From: Aequorivita sinensis
GTDB lineage: Bacteria; Bacteroidota; Bacteroidia; Flavobacteriales; Flavobacteriaceae
DNA: 64,000 nt
Direction of reading: 5' to 3'
Assembly (NCBI RefSeq): GCF_006346335.1
Contig: NZ_VDMC01000008.1
Location: forward strand, 79,138-143,137
Under the pieces are notes generated by a model that searched no databases, had not been told where the DNA came from, and saw only the letters and a list, made by a program, of their open reading frames with translations. Each line of letters begins with the position of its first letter. The first letter of the stretch is position 1. Below are positions 26,173 through 36,070 of the stretch, piece by piece. The translations under genes and the position numbers were made by a program.

Positions 26173-27255
26173 ATGGAAAACACTAAATCATTGCGCAATT
26201 GGTTGAGCGCTATGGAGCTCTCTCATCCTTTGGTGATTGCAGGACCTTGTAGTGCAGAAACAGAAGAACAAGTTTTGAAAATAGCGCATCAGTTAAAACA
26301 AACTGACGCCACGGTATTACGTGCAGGAATTTGGAAGCCTCGTACAAGACCTGGAAACTTTGAAGGCGTTGGCGCTTTAGGATTAAAGTGGCTTCAAAAG
26401 GCAAAACAAGAAACAGGTTTAATAACTGCTACCGAGGTAGCAAATGCCAATCACGTAGATCTAGCGTTAAAACACGATGTAGATATACTTTGGGTAGGAG
26501 CAAGAACAACTGTTTCACCTTTTATTGTTCAGGAAATTGCTGATGCTTTAAAAGGAACCGATAAAATTGTTTTGGTAAAGAATCCCGTTAACCCAGACTT
26601 AGCCTTATGGTTAGGCGCTGTTGAGCGATTTTACGCATCAGACGTAAAGAAACTTGGGGTAATTCATCGTGGATTTTCAACTTATGAGAAAACTCGCTAT
26701 AGAAACAATCCCGAATGGCAAATCCCTATTGACCTTCAAAATAAATTTCCAGATTTACCCTTAATATTAGATCCTTCGCATATTGCAGGACGAAGGGATA
26801 TCATTTTTGAACTTTGCCAAACAGCTTTAGATTTAAACTACGATGGCTTAATGGTTGAAACGCATTACGACCCTGATAATGCTTGGAGTGATGCTGCACA
26901 ACAGATTACGCCAGCAACCTTAGATAAGATGACGGTCGATCTTAGAATTCGAAAACAAGAAGGTGATGCCGTTGAGTTTAACAACAAGCTAGCAACACTA
27001 CGTACACAAATAGATGTAATAGACCGTCAATTAATCGATTCTCTAGGGAATCGTATGAGAATTGCCGATAAAATTGGCTTGTTGAAAAAGAAAAACAATG
27101 TAGCCATTCTGCAAACAAAGCGATGGAATGAGATTTTAGGAAAAATGATTTTAGAAGGAGAAGAAAACAACCTTAGTGAAGAATTTATTTTAAAAATATA
27201 TAAAGCTATTCATCAAGAATCTATTAACCATCAGAAAAAGGTGATTAATGAATAG
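26173..27255 (+). CDS. Bifunctional DAHP synthase / chorismate mutase
   Basis: Fused enzyme of 360 residues for aromatic amino acid synthesis. The N-terminal DAHP synthase of the AroF/NeuB-like type (about 1-260) condenses phosphoenolpyruvate and erythrose 4-phosphate; it shows GPCSAE (24-29), RAGIWKPRTRP and the DPSHIAGRR metal-site segment. The C-terminal type II chorismate mutase (about 270-355) shows LRTQIDVIDRQLIDSLGNRM and the RWNEIL helix. In Bacteroidota the mutase domain commonly acts as the feedback sensor. The gene follows a leader peptide attenuator rich in Phe, Tyr and Trp codons; a second weak promoter-like box (TACTTTG at 26113) lies after the attenuator. Confidence 0.93.
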   Translation: MENTKSLRNWLSAMELSHPLVIAGPCSAETEEQVLKIAHQLKQTDATVLRAGIWKPRTRPGNFEGVGALGLKWLQKAKQETGLITATEVANANHVDLALKHDVDILWVGARTTVSPFIVQEIADALKGTDKIVLVKNPVNPDLALWLGAVERFYASDVKKLGVIHRGFSTYEKTRYRNNPEWQIPIDLQNKFPDLPLILDPSHIAGRRDIIFELCQTALDLNYDGLMVETHYDPDNAWSDAAQQITPATLDKMTVDLRIRKQEGDAVEFNNKLATLRTQIDVIDRQLIDSLGNRMRIADKIGLLKKKNNVAILQTKRWNEILGKMILEGEENNLSEEFILKIYKAIHQESINHQKKVINE

Positions 27256-27320
27256 AGTCGTAAAAATTATTGAGTATTTTCGTAAATCTTGAATACTAAA
27301 CATTGAATCAATGAATTATA

Positions 27321-28274
27321 ATGAAAGGCATAGTTTATAAATCTACCGGAAGTTGGTATTCTGTTAAGGCAGAAGATGGTACTTTTTACGATTGTCGTAT
27401 TAAAGGGAAATTTCGCATTGGCGGGATAAAAAGCACAAACCCTGTAGCGGTAGGCGATCACGTATTGTTTGATGTGGATAACAAAGGAGATGAAACGGTA
27501 GGTGTGATAAAGCATATTGAAGAGCGTGAAAACTATATCATTCGTAAATCGGTTAACCTTTCAAAGCAAACACACATTATTGCATCAAATATCGATGTTG
27601 CGTTTTTACTAATAACCCTTAACAACCCACCAACGTTTACCACTTTTATAGATCGATTTTTAGTTACGGCAGAAGCTTATCATATTAACGCTGTACTTCT
27701 TTTTAATAAAGTTGATACGTACAACGAAGACGAATTGCTTGAAATAAAATACCTAGCAGCAGTATATCGAAATATTGGTTACGAATGTATTGGTATTTCA
27801 GCCACTACAGGCAAGAATATCGATAAGGTAAAAGCCATAATGAAAGACAAGGTAACAATGTTTTCAGGGCATAGTGGTGTTGGGAAGTCTACTTTGGTAA
27901 ATGCAATTGAGCCTGGATTAGATTTAAAAACTTCAAAAATTTCTGAACAGCACTTACAAGGACAACATACTACAACTTTTGCTGAAATGTTCGACCTTTC
28001 TTTTGGCGGGCAGATTATTGATACTCCCGGCATTAAAGGCTTTGGTGTGGTAGAAATTGATAAAGAAGAATTAGGAGACTACTTTCCCGAGTTTTTTGAA
28101 TTAAAAGAGCATTGCAAGTTTAACAACTGTCTTCACTTAGAAGAACCCCATTGTGCTGTAAAAGAGGCATTAGAAACAGAGGAAATAGCCTGGTCTCGAT
28201 ATAAAAGTTATCTGCAAATTTTAGAAGGCGAAGAAGAACACTTCCGAAAAGATATTTATAACAACGAAAAGTAA
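27321..28274 (+). CDS. rsgA: Ribosome small subunit-dependent GTPase A
   Basis: Circularly permuted GTPase that assists late 30S maturation, 317 residues. N-terminal OB domain (about 1-70), then G4 NKVD (129-132), G1 GHSGVGKST (183-191) and G3 DTPG (234-237) in the permuted order typical of RsgA, then a zinc-binding C-terminal domain with Cys265, Cys270, His272 and Cys278. It is followed 30 bases later by dtd. Confidence 0.96.
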   Translation: MKGIVYKSTGSWYSVKAEDGTFYDCRIKGKFRIGGIKSTNPVAVGDHVLFDVDNKGDETVGVIKHIEERENYIIRKSVNLSKQTHIIASNIDVAFLLITLNNPPTFTTFIDRFLVTAEAYHINAVLLFNKVDTYNEDELLEIKYLAAVYRNIGYECIGISATTGKNIDKVKAIMKDKVTMFSGHSGVGKSTLVNAIEPGLDLKTSKISEQHLQGQHTTTFAEMFDLSFGGQIIDTPGIKGFGVVEIDKEELGDYFPEFFELKEHCKFNNCLHLEEPHCAVKEALETEEIAWSRYKSYLQILEGEEEHFRKDIYNNEK

Positions 28275-28304
28275 ATATTCAATTACAAAAAGTATTAAAT
28301 CATA

Positions 28305-28757
28305 ATGCGTGCATTAATTCAAAGGGTTAAAAAAGCATCAGTTACCATTGAAGGAAAAATTTATTCTGAAATCAATCAAGGTTTGCTTATTTTAATAGGA
28401 ATAGAAGCTGAGGATACTCAAGAAGACATAGATTGGTTGGCTGGTAAAATAGCTAAAATGAGGATTTTTTCGGATGAAAACGACGCTATGAATCTCTCTG
28501 TGCAAGATGTTGAAGGTGAGTGTTTAGTAGTAAGCCAATTTACACTTCACGCAAGTACAAAAAAAGGAAACCGCCCATCGTTTATAAAAGCAGCTAGGCC
28601 CGAAATTGCAATTCCCCTGTATGAAGAATTTATTCTGCAGTTAGAAAATATCACTAATAAGAGTGTTAAAACTGGAAGTTTCGGCGCGATGATGGATATT
28701 TGTTTAATAAACGACGGGCCTGTTACAATTTGGATTGATTCAAAAAACAGAGAATAA
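28305..28757 (+). CDS. dtd: D-aminoacyl-tRNA deacylase
   Basis: Removes D-amino acids (and glycine from tRNA-Ala) from mischarged tRNA; 150 residues, the standard length. The active-site motif SQFTLHAST is at about 78-86 and the Gly-Pro-containing NDGPVT cis-motif at about 136-141. It lies 30 bases after rsgA and is likely cotranscribed with it. Confidence 0.96.
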   Translation: MRALIQRVKKASVTIEGKIYSEINQGLLILIGIEAEDTQEDIDWLAGKIAKMRIFSDENDAMNLSVQDVEGECLVVSQFTLHASTKKGNRPSFIKAARPEIAIPLYEEFILQLENITNKSVKTGSFGAMMDICLINDGPVTIWIDSKNRE

Positions 28758-28818
28758 TTCCTTTAACCTTTTTTTAACTTTTATAAGTTTCATATATTGG
28801 TCCGCTGTAAAGCCGATT

Positions 28819-30720
28819 ATGAAAAAAATTACCTGCCTTGTATTACTTCTTTGCACAGCTATAACATTCGCCCAAAACGATTTTTCAATAGCCTCTATTA
28901 ATAAGGAATTGTTGGAATATTCTAATAGTGTGTTAATAGACGAGAGTGTTGCCTTAGATGTTACTAATATTAATACAGTTAAAACAACGAAGCGCCGTGT
29001 TATTGCCGTTTTAAATAAAATGGGCAATGGCGATACCAACCTTTATGAATACTACGACGACAATTCTAAGGTAAAAAACATTAGAGTTTGGATATACAAC
29101 GCTTTTGGGAAAGAAATTGCCAGTTTTAAAAAGAAAGATTTTAACGATGTAAGTCGAACTGGGATAAGTATTTATAGTGACGACCGTGTGCTTTATTTAA
29201 ATTACACGCCTACTACCTACCCTTATATAGTAGTTTATGAAAGTGAAGCCGAAAGTGGCGACTCTGCTTTTATACAGCCTTGGCAACCCTTAGGTGGATA
29301 TGCTGAAAGCACTCAAAAGAGTGTGTTTACGATTAAATACAATCCATTAAATAAGCCAAACTACAGCGCAAGAAATATTGAAGATTTTGATATTTCAATT
29401 TCAGATACCGACAACGAACTTACTTTTACAGCTGTGAACTTGAAGGCAGTTCGCCTGGAAGAACACAGCCCATCGAGTAGAAGCATATTGCCTCACGTTA
29501 TGGTTGCGTTGCAAAATTTTAAATTAAAAGGTACAGCCGGAACAAGTGAGAACTGGCAAAAATTTGGTAGTTGGTTGGATAATAAGCTCCTTGCCGATGT
29601 AAGTGATCTTCCCGAAGGAACAAAAGCAAAGGTTAGAAGTTTAGTAGCAAACGAAACTACAAACGAAGGAAAAGCAAGAAAAATATACCAATTTGTACAA
29701 GATAAAGTTCGTTATGTAAGCATTCAAATAGGTATTGGTGGATGGAAACCTATGCCTGCTTCGGATGTAGATAAGTTAAGTTATGGCGATTGTAAAGCGC
29801 TGACGATGTATACAAAATCTCTTCTTGAAGTGGTAGGTGTGCCTTCATATTATACCTTAGTAAATGCAGGGGAGAACATAATGGAGATTGAAGAAAACTT
29901 TGCCACGCCTTGGTTTAATCACGCTATACTCGCCATTCCTAAAGATGATGGTTATACTTGGTTAGAATGCACAAGTCAAGATACACCTTATGGTTATTTA
30001 GGAGATTTTACAGATAATCGAGATGTATTAATAATGACTCCTGAAGGAGGAAAAGTTACTCGTACCAAAACGTATACAACTCAAGAAAACTTACAGACCA
30101 ACTTCACTAATCTTACAGTAGATGCTCAAGGGAATGTTACTGCGCATTTTAAAGGTGTTTCTGAAGGGATGCAATACGACAGCAAGTATCTTCTTCCAAA
30201 ACAAAAACAAGAAGATATAGATAGATTTTACAAAAAGAGATGGAGTTATGTAAATGGGTTTACTGTAGATGACATTAAATTTAAAAATGATAGAGAAGAA
30301 GTGATTTTTACTGAAAATATTGAAGTTTCAGTTCCAAATTATGCCAACCCAGTTGGAGAAGATTTTCTCTTTTGTCCAAATATTTTCAATCAAAATAAAT
30401 ACATACCTCCACGAATTGATGATAGGAAACAAAACCTATTTATCCGTCACGGATTTGTTGATGTGGATACTGTTGAAGTAGCTCTTCCAGAAAATTTCAG
30501 CATTGACGGCCTGCCAGAAGATTTGGCTTTGGAAACCAAATTTGGGAAATACGAAGTTAGCTTCAATGAAACCGATGAAAATAAATTAATATACAGTCGA
30601 AAGCTTCGTATTGAAGAAGGAGAGTATCCTCCAAATGAATATGAAGAATATCGTGATTTTTTAAGATCTATTGCGAGGCTTGATAAAACCAAAATTCTTT
30701 TAAAACAAAACGTTCAATAA
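28819..30720 (+). CDS. DUF3857 and transglutaminase-like protein, intact triad
   Basis: Exported protein of 633 residues from the ATG at 28819, which gives a clean signal peptide MKKITCLVLLLCTAITFAQ; a start at 28735 would overlap dtd and add 28 residues ahead of it. An N-terminal DUF3857 beta domain (about 50-230) is followed by a transglutaminase/protease-like core whose triad is intact: Cys325 in YGDCKAL, His368 in WFNHAI, Asp388 in SQDTPYG. A C-terminal beta domain (DUF2569-like region) completes it. Substrate unknown. A second DUF3857 protein, lacking the triad, is encoded 13 bases downstream; the two were probably produced by an old duplication and act together. Confidence 0.85.
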   Translation: MKKITCLVLLLCTAITFAQNDFSIASINKELLEYSNSVLIDESVALDVTNINTVKTTKRRVIAVLNKMGNGDTNLYEYYDDNSKVKNIRVWIYNAFGKEIASFKKKDFNDVSRTGISIYSDDRVLYLNYTPTTYPYIVVYESEAESGDSAFIQPWQPLGGYAESTQKSVFTIKYNPLNKPNYSARNIEDFDISISDTDNELTFTAVNLKAVRLEEHSPSSRSILPHVMVALQNFKLKGTAGTSENWQKFGSWLDNKLLADVSDLPEGTKAKVRSLVANETTNEGKARKIYQFVQDKVRYVSIQIGIGGWKPMPASDVDKLSYGDCKALTMYTKSLLEVVGVPSYYTLVNAGENIMEIEENFATPWFNHAILAIPKDDGYTWLECTSQDTPYGYLGDFTDNRDVLIMTPEGGKVTRTKTYTTQENLQTNFTNLTVDAQGNVTAHFKGVSEGMQYDSKYLLPKQKQEDIDRFYKKRWSYVNGFTVDDIKFKNDREEVIFTENIEVSVPNYANPVGEDFLFCPNIFNQNKYIPPRIDDRKQNLFIRHGFVDVDTVEVALPENFSIDGLPEDLALETKFGKYEVSFNETDENKLIYSRKLRIEEGEYPPNEYEEYRDFLRSIARLDKTKILLKQNVQ

Positions 30721-30733
30721 CTAACTACCACTT

Positions 30734-32752
30734 ATGAAAACTAATCTACTTTCAGTAATAATTACTATGTGCTTTTTGAATATTTCAGTAGCGCAAGACT
30801 ATAGATTTGGAAAGGTTTCTAAAGAAGAATTACTTCAAAAAGAACACCCTACAGATCCTTCTGCAAACGCTGCAGTGTTGTATCGAGAAGTAAAAACCGA
30901 ATTTCAATACAATCAAGATTCCGGATGGTATATGGTTACCGATTACTTCGAAAGAGTAAAGATTTACAACAAAGAAGGTTTTGATTGGGCAAACGCCGAA
31001 ATTAATTTGTACAAGGGTGAAGGGGAAGACAAACTGCTAGGACTGAGAGGAAACACGTATTACTTGGACGAAAATGGAAAGGTTCAAGACGAAAAACTTC
31101 GAAAAGATGGAATTTTTGAAGAAGAAACTTCTAAGTACCTAACTCAGACAAAAATCACAATGCCAGCTGTTCGCGAAGGTGCTGTAATAGAGTATAAATA
31201 CACTATTAATTCACCATTTATTTTTAATATAGATGAGTTTAGATTTCAGGAAACAATTCCGATAGAGAAGGTGAATATGGTTTTCAAAACTCCAGAATAT
31301 TTCATTTATAAAACACACCAAAGAGGGTGGGTGCCATATAAAGTAGATAAAGTTACTAGAGAAAGATCTATCACATTCCGTCAAACAACTAGAGATTTAA
31401 GACCATTAAGTGGTAGTGGAATTCCTGAGACTACCACTCGTGAGGTAAAGTTTAAAGAAGATACATACAGTGTAGATATCGATAATGTACCTGCTTTAAA
31501 AGAAGAAGCGTTTGTAGGTAACTTAAACAATTACACCACAGCCTTACAGTTTGAGATGAGTTACATAGACTTTCCTGGTTCGCCGTTAAAAACCTATGCT
31601 ACAAATTGGGAAGATGTTTCAAAAAGTATATATAGAGTAGATTTATTTGGAGCTGAATTAGAACGTAAAAACTATTTTGAAAAAGACTTAAACAATATTC
31701 TTCAAGGGGTTAGTTCTTCTGAAGAAAAAATTGGACGTATTTTTTCTTTCGTATTAAATAAAATGACTTGGAATGGCTACAATGGTTATTATACCAATGA
31801 AGGAGTTAGAGATGCTTATAAAAAGGGCTCAGGAAATGCAGCCGATATTAATCTAATGTTGGTGGCTATGCTTCGCCACGCGAATTTGGAAGCCAATCCA
31901 GTGTTGGTTAGTACAAAATCACATGGAATTCCACTTTTTCCTACGCGTAATGGTTTTAACTATGTAATTGCTGGGGTACAACTTCCTCAAGGAATATTAT
32001 TGTTAGATGCGACAAATAAAGATGCTGAAATAGGTGTTTTAAAGTCTAGTATTCAAAATTGGAAAGGTCGTGTTGTAAAGAAAGATGGAACTTCGAGTTG
32101 GGTATCGTTAAGCTCGATGATTCCTGCTGTAAAAAGTACGATGATAGCTGCTGAAATTACTCCAGATTTAATGCTTACTGGAAAAAACCAAAGTAGATTT
32201 ACTGGAAATTATGCATTTAAATACCGCTCAGATTTTAAAAGTTTAAATGAAGATGCACAGCGAAAAAAAATAGAAAAAGATTTAACTCCAGCAGAATTAG
32301 CTAACTTAGAGTTCGAAAATTTAGCTTCCCCTGGTGCTCCGGTATCTCTAAAATACGATTTTGAAGCTATGGACTTAGTAGAAGATGTTGCAGGAAAACT
32401 TTATTTTTCGCCTATGGTATTTTTAGCTACAGAAGAAACTCCTTTTAAAACTGAAACTCGCTTGTATCCAATAGATTTTGGATATCCGATTAAGGATAGA
32501 TATATTGTTACTATATCGCTGCCAGAAGGTTATAATGTTGAGTCGCTACCTGAAAATGTGGTTTATAATTTAGGTGAAAACCAAGGCACTTATCGTTATT
32601 TAATTTCACAGGCAGGAAACAAACTTCAGCTATCGGTTGAATTTGCAATAAATCAATCGTATATCGCAGCGGAAGATTATGGGAACTTAAAAAAATTCTT
32701 TGAACTTTTAATAGCAAAAGAAAACGAAAAAGTAGTACTTTCAAAAGCATAA
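30734..32752 (+). CDS. DUF3857 protein with degenerate transglutaminase-like core
   Basis: Exported protein of 672 residues (signal peptide 1-20, ending ISVAQ) with the same layout as its upstream neighbour. The catalytic positions are changed: where the neighbour has YGDCKAL this one has SGNAADI (Ala369 for Cys), and FNYVI replaces FNHAI (Tyr410 for His); the Asp is kept (Asp430). It should therefore be catalytically dead and could be a binding or partner subunit. Its stop codon shares one base with the mazG start (TAATG). Confidence 0.83.
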   Translation: MKTNLLSVIITMCFLNISVAQDYRFGKVSKEELLQKEHPTDPSANAAVLYREVKTEFQYNQDSGWYMVTDYFERVKIYNKEGFDWANAEINLYKGEGEDKLLGLRGNTYYLDENGKVQDEKLRKDGIFEEETSKYLTQTKITMPAVREGAVIEYKYTINSPFIFNIDEFRFQETIPIEKVNMVFKTPEYFIYKTHQRGWVPYKVDKVTRERSITFRQTTRDLRPLSGSGIPETTTREVKFKEDTYSVDIDNVPALKEEAFVGNLNNYTTALQFEMSYIDFPGSPLKTYATNWEDVSKSIYRVDLFGAELERKNYFEKDLNNILQGVSSSEEKIGRIFSFVLNKMTWNGYNGYYTNEGVRDAYKKGSGNAADINLMLVAMLRHANLEANPVLVSTKSHGIPLFPTRNGFNYVIAGVQLPQGILLLDATNKDAEIGVLKSSIQNWKGRVVKKDGTSSWVSLSSMIPAVKSTMIAAEITPDLMLTGKNQSRFTGNYAFKYRSDFKSLNEDAQRKKIEKDLTPAELANLEFENLASPGAPVSLKYDFEAMDLVEDVAGKLYFSPMVFLATEETPFKTETRLYPIDFGYPIKDRYIVTISLPEGYNVESLPENVVYNLGENQGTYRYLISQAGNKLQLSVEFAINQSYIAAEDYGNLKKFFELLIAKENEKVVLSKA

Positions 32753-33078
32753 TGGATATAAAAAACGCACAAAAAGCAGTAGATGTTTGGATAAAAGAAC
32801 ATGGTGTTCGTTATTTTAACGAGCTTACTAATATGGCTCAACTTACTGAAGAGGTAGGGGAAGTAGCTAGAATTATTGCCCGTCGATATGGGGAGCAAAG
32901 CGAAAAGGAAAGCGATAAAAATAAAGACTTGGGCGAGGAGCTAGCAGATGTTATTTTTGTAGTGCTTTGTCTTGCAAATCAAACAGGCGTAAATCTTGAA
33001 GAAGCTTTTAATAAAAAACTAGATATTAAGACAAAGCGCGATCACGATAGGCACCACAACAACGAAAAATTAAAGTAA
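32752..33078 (+). CDS. MazG-like nucleotide pyrophosphohydrolase
   Basis: All-alpha NTP pyrophosphohydrolase of the MazG family, 108 residues, a single-domain form. The metal-binding motif is visible as EEVGE (33-37) and GEELADV (61-67). It is predicted to hydrolyse (possibly damaged) nucleoside triphosphates. The start overlaps the preceding stop by one base, and the next gene begins directly after its stop, so it lies in the middle of a translationally coupled string that ends with aroA. Confidence 0.88.
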   Translation: MDIKNAQKAVDVWIKEHGVRYFNELTNMAQLTEEVGEVARIIARRYGEQSEKESDKNKDLGEELADVIFVVLCLANQTGVNLEEAFNKKLDIKTKRDHDRHHNNEKLK

Positions 33079-33318
33079 ATGTTTAAGAAAGTAATAAACA
33101 CCAAAGGTTTTTGGAAATCGGTAATATCATTAGCAGTGTCCTTTGCTATTTTGTTTGCTTTAATTAAGTGGGCAATAGAAGGTTTTGACATGGCTTATTT
33201 TACCGAAAGAAATCCGTTGGTGTTTATGCTTACACTTCTCGGTGCGGGCTTTGTGTATGGTTTCTTTGTAACCTTCGGAAAATTTAGAGCAAAGATTAAA
33301 GAGAAAGAACAAAGATAA
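33079..33318 (+). CDS. Small two-helix membrane protein
   Basis: Conserved-looking membrane protein of 79 residues with two transmembrane helices (about 13-32 and 46-66) and a basic C-terminus (KFRAKIKEKEQR). I do not recognise a functional family. It is wedged between mazG (no gap) and aroA (one-base overlap at 33318), so it is clearly translated as part of that operon. Confidence 0.75.
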   Translation: MFKKVINTKGFWKSVISLAVSFAILFALIKWAIEGFDMAYFTERNPLVFMLTLLGAGFVYGFFVTFGKFRAKIKEKEQR

Positions 33319-34583
33319 TGAAGGCTGTCCTAGAATCAGGAAGTTTTCACACTCGCGGCATACAGACGAGTAATAATTCTGTTGAAATTAATATTAGTGG
33401 CTCTAAAAGCGAATCGAATAGATTGTTGATTCTTCAAGCGCAGTTTCATAATATTTCAATTGAAAATCTCTCAGATAGTGACGATACTGAGGTGCTTAAA
33501 AAAGGACTTCAAGTTGGTAATGGAGAAGTAGATGTACATCATGCAGGTACGGCAATGAGATTTCTTACAGCTTATTTTGCTGTAAAAGAAGGTGCCGAAA
33601 TCACACTCACCGGAAGTAAGCGAATGCAAGAACGCCCTATAGCAATTCTTGTAGATGCGCTTAGAAGCATAGGGGCTGAGATAGAATATCTTAAAAATGA
33701 TGGTTTTCCTCCTTTAAAGATTAAAGGAAGAAATCTTCAGAAAACCAATGTGTCAATTCAATCTAACGTTAGCAGTCAGTATATATCGGCATTAATGCTG
33801 GTGGCGCCCATGCTTCAAAATGGATTGAATGTTAAATTAGAAGGAAAAACCACTTCACTTCCTTATATAGAAATGACACTTTCATTGATGACGAGAATAG
33901 GTGTAAAGGCCCAATTCAACAAAAATGAAATAACTATTTCTTCAACAAAAAACATTCAAGATATATCTCTAGTTGTAGAATCTGATTGGAGCTCTGCTTC
34001 ATATTTTTATAGCTTAGTTGCACTTTCGGGGGTAAATGCTATAAATAAGATAGTTTTAAAGAGTTATATACAAGGCAGTATACAAGGCGATGCAGCTTTG
34101 GATGAAATTTATCGCGCATTGGGCGTTAAAACCGTATTTAATGATGTAGAGAAATCTATAACAATTTCGAAAATTGAAACTCGATTGCCAGATTGTTTAA
34201 GCTTCGATTTATCAAACACCCCAGATTTAGCTCAAACAATTTCGGTAAGCTGTTTTGGATTGGGAATTGCTTGTAAACTAACAGGACTACACACCTTAAA
34301 AATCAAAGAAACAGATAGACTTTTAGCCTTAAAAACTGAGCTAGAAAAGTTAGGTGCAACAGTAGAAGTAGATGAAAACTCATTAACACTAAAGCGTGCT
34401 ACTTCAATAAAAACGAATGCTGTAATAGAAACCTATCAAGACCATAGAATGGCGATGGCATTTGCACCATTATTTTTAAAGACTAATCTCACAATTAATA
34501 ATGCAGAGGTTGTATCAAAATCTTACCCAAATTTTTGGAATGACTTACAAAAATTTGGAATTGATTTAGCTTTAATTCCATAA
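33318..34583 (+). CDS. aroA: 3-phosphoshikimate 1-carboxyvinyltransferase (EPSP synthase)
   Basis: Sixth step of the shikimate pathway: joins shikimate 3-phosphate and phosphoenolpyruvate. 421 residues, the usual length. Key segments: GSKSESNR with Lys30 and Arg35, HAGTAMRFLTAYFA (residues about 75-88), and YQDHRMAMAFAP near 374-385. In place of the canonical NAGTA stretch there is HAGTA, a common Bacteroidota variant. It starts within the stop codon of the upstream small membrane protein gene. Confidence 0.95.
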   Translation: MKAVLESGSFHTRGIQTSNNSVEINISGSKSESNRLLILQAQFHNISIENLSDSDDTEVLKKGLQVGNGEVDVHHAGTAMRFLTAYFAVKEGAEITLTGSKRMQERPIAILVDALRSIGAEIEYLKNDGFPPLKIKGRNLQKTNVSIQSNVSSQYISALMLVAPMLQNGLNVKLEGKTTSLPYIEMTLSLMTRIGVKAQFNKNEITISSTKNIQDISLVVESDWSSASYFYSLVALSGVNAINKIVLKSYIQGSIQGDAALDEIYRALGVKTVFNDVEKSITISKIETRLPDCLSFDLSNTPDLAQTISVSCFGLGIACKLTGLHTLKIKETDRLLALKTELEKLGATVEVDENSLTLKRATSIKTNAVIETYQDHRMAMAFAPLFLKTNLTINNAEVVSKSYPNFWNDLQKFGIDLALIP

Positions 34584-34728
34584 ATGGCATTTGAAGTTTT
34601 CTTGCTAAATAAAAATTTTAGATTTTTTAGCACCCATAATATTGGCAATCATTTAACAAATAAACCTTTTTACGACTCTCTGCAAGCCTAGCAAACATAG
34701 GGTGTAATCAAAATAAAGTGCTAATTAC

Positions 34729-34760
34729 TTGACAACGCCTATCTTGAGGTTGTATATTTG
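34729..34760 (+). promoter_or_regulatory. Promoter of queA
   Basis: TTG (34729-34731), 21 bases, TATATTTG (34753-34760): an excellent match to the Bacteroidota consensus. It predicts a transcript start near 34766 and so rules out the in-frame TTG at 34758 as the queA start, which lies inside the promoter. Confidence 0.75.
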
Positions 34761-34799
34761 CAACCTTTTAAAAACCTTAAGACAAGACGCATTATGGGA

Positions 34800-35849
34800 A
34801 TGAAACTATCACATTACAATTTTGAACTTCCACCAGAATTATTAGCAGAATATCCTGCAGAAAACCGTGACGAATCTAGATTGATGGTACTCGACAGAAA
34901 AGCGAGAACTATTGAGCATAAATTATTTAAAGATTTAATCGATTATTTTGAGGAAGACGATGTGTTAGTAACAAATAACACTAAAGTATTCCCAGCGAGA
35001 TTATTCGGGAATAAAGAAAAAACAGGAGCGCGTATTGAAGTTTTTCTTCTTAGAGAATTAAATTCAGAAACGCGTCTTTGGGATGTTTTAGTAGATCCAG
35101 CTAGAAAGATTAGAATTGGAAATAAACTTTATTTCGGTGATGATGAAACTCTTGTAGCTGAAGTTATTGATAATACTACAAGTCGCGGTAGAACACTTCG
35201 TTTTCTTTTTGACGGATCTTATGAAGAATTCAGAAATAAATTAACTGAATTAGGGGAAACACCACTTCCAAAATACATAAAGAGAGAAGTTGAGCCAGAA
35301 GATGCTGAGCGTTACCAAACGATATTCGCAAAAGTTGAGGGTGCTGTTGCTGCTCCAACTGCAGGATTACACTTTTCAAAACACCTTTTAAAGCGTTTAG
35401 AAATTAAGGGTGTGAATATGGCTGAAGTTACTTTACACGTTGGTTTAGGTACTTTTAGTTCTGTTGAAGTTGAAGACCTTTCTAAGCACAAAATGGACTC
35501 AGAAGAAATGAGTATCAGTCAAGAAACAGCAGATATAGTTAATGCAGGTCTAGAGCGTAAAAAACGTGTTTGTGCTGTAGGTACTACTGCTATGCGAGCT
35601 TTAGAAAGTTCTGTTTCATCAAACTTCCGCTTAAATCCATATAGTGGATGGACAAATAAGTTTATTTTCCCTCCTTATGATTTCAGTATAGCAAATGCGA
35701 TGATTACGAATTTCCACACTCCAAAATCTACTTTAATGATGATGGCTGCAGCTTTTGCTGGTCACGATTTCCTTAAAGAAGCTTATGCGGAAGCAATTAA
35801 AGAAAAATATAACTTCTACTCTTATGGTGATGCAATGTTAATCATCTAA
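34800..35849 (+). CDS. queA: S-adenosylmethionine:tRNA ribosyltransferase-isomerase
   Basis: Makes epoxyqueuosine in tRNA by transferring the ribosyl part of SAM to 7-aminomethyl-7-deazaguanine. From the ATG at 34800 the protein has 349 residues and begins [20 protein letters not shown], the usual QueA N-terminus; the ATG at 34794 would add Met-Gly only. Signature segments: [10 protein letters not shown] near 184, [15 protein letters not shown] near 210 and [12 protein letters not shown] near 302. It has its own promoter and ends in a strong terminator, so it is monocistronic. Confidence 0.96.
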   Translation: MKLSHYNFELPPELLAEYPAENRDESRLMVLDRKARTIEHKLFKDLIDYFEEDDVLVTNNTKVFPARLFGNKEKTGARIEVFLLRELNSETRLWDVLVDPARKIRIGNKLYFGDDETLVAEVIDNTTSRGRTLRFLFDGSYEEFRNKLTELGETPLPKYIKREVEPEDAERYQTIFAKVEGAVAAPTAGLHFSKHLLKRLEIKGVNMAEVTLHVGLGTFSSVEVEDLSKHKMDSEEMSISQETADIVNAGLERKKRVCAVGTTAMRALESSVSSNFRLNPYSGWTNKFIFPPYDFSIANAMITNFHTPKSTLMMMAAAFAGHDFLKEAYAEAIKEKYNFYSYGDAMLII

Positions 35850-35869
35850 TAACTGTTTAAGATATCAGA

Positions 35870-35899
35870 AAAATCCCGACCTAAAATCGGGATTTTTTT
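35870..35899 (+). terminator. Terminator after queA
   Basis: Arms AATCCCGA and TCGGGATT with a seven-base loop (CCTAAAA), followed by a run of T. Confidence 0.88.
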
Positions 35900-36070
35900 T
35901 ATTCCTAATTTTTAAATATTATCCTAATCCTATCACCATGATTGTGGGATATCTTGAATATTTTGCAAATAATTAAAGTTAGTACAGCGTATTTGTAAGT
36001 CTTTGGTTTTCAAATGTGGAAATAAAAAATTACCTTAGTCTCTTCTATTTAAGACTAACCGGATATTTGA

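Noticed and set aside
34758..34799. Upstream TTG start for queA
   Set aside because: The TTG is the end of the TATATTTG promoter box and so cannot be in the mRNA.
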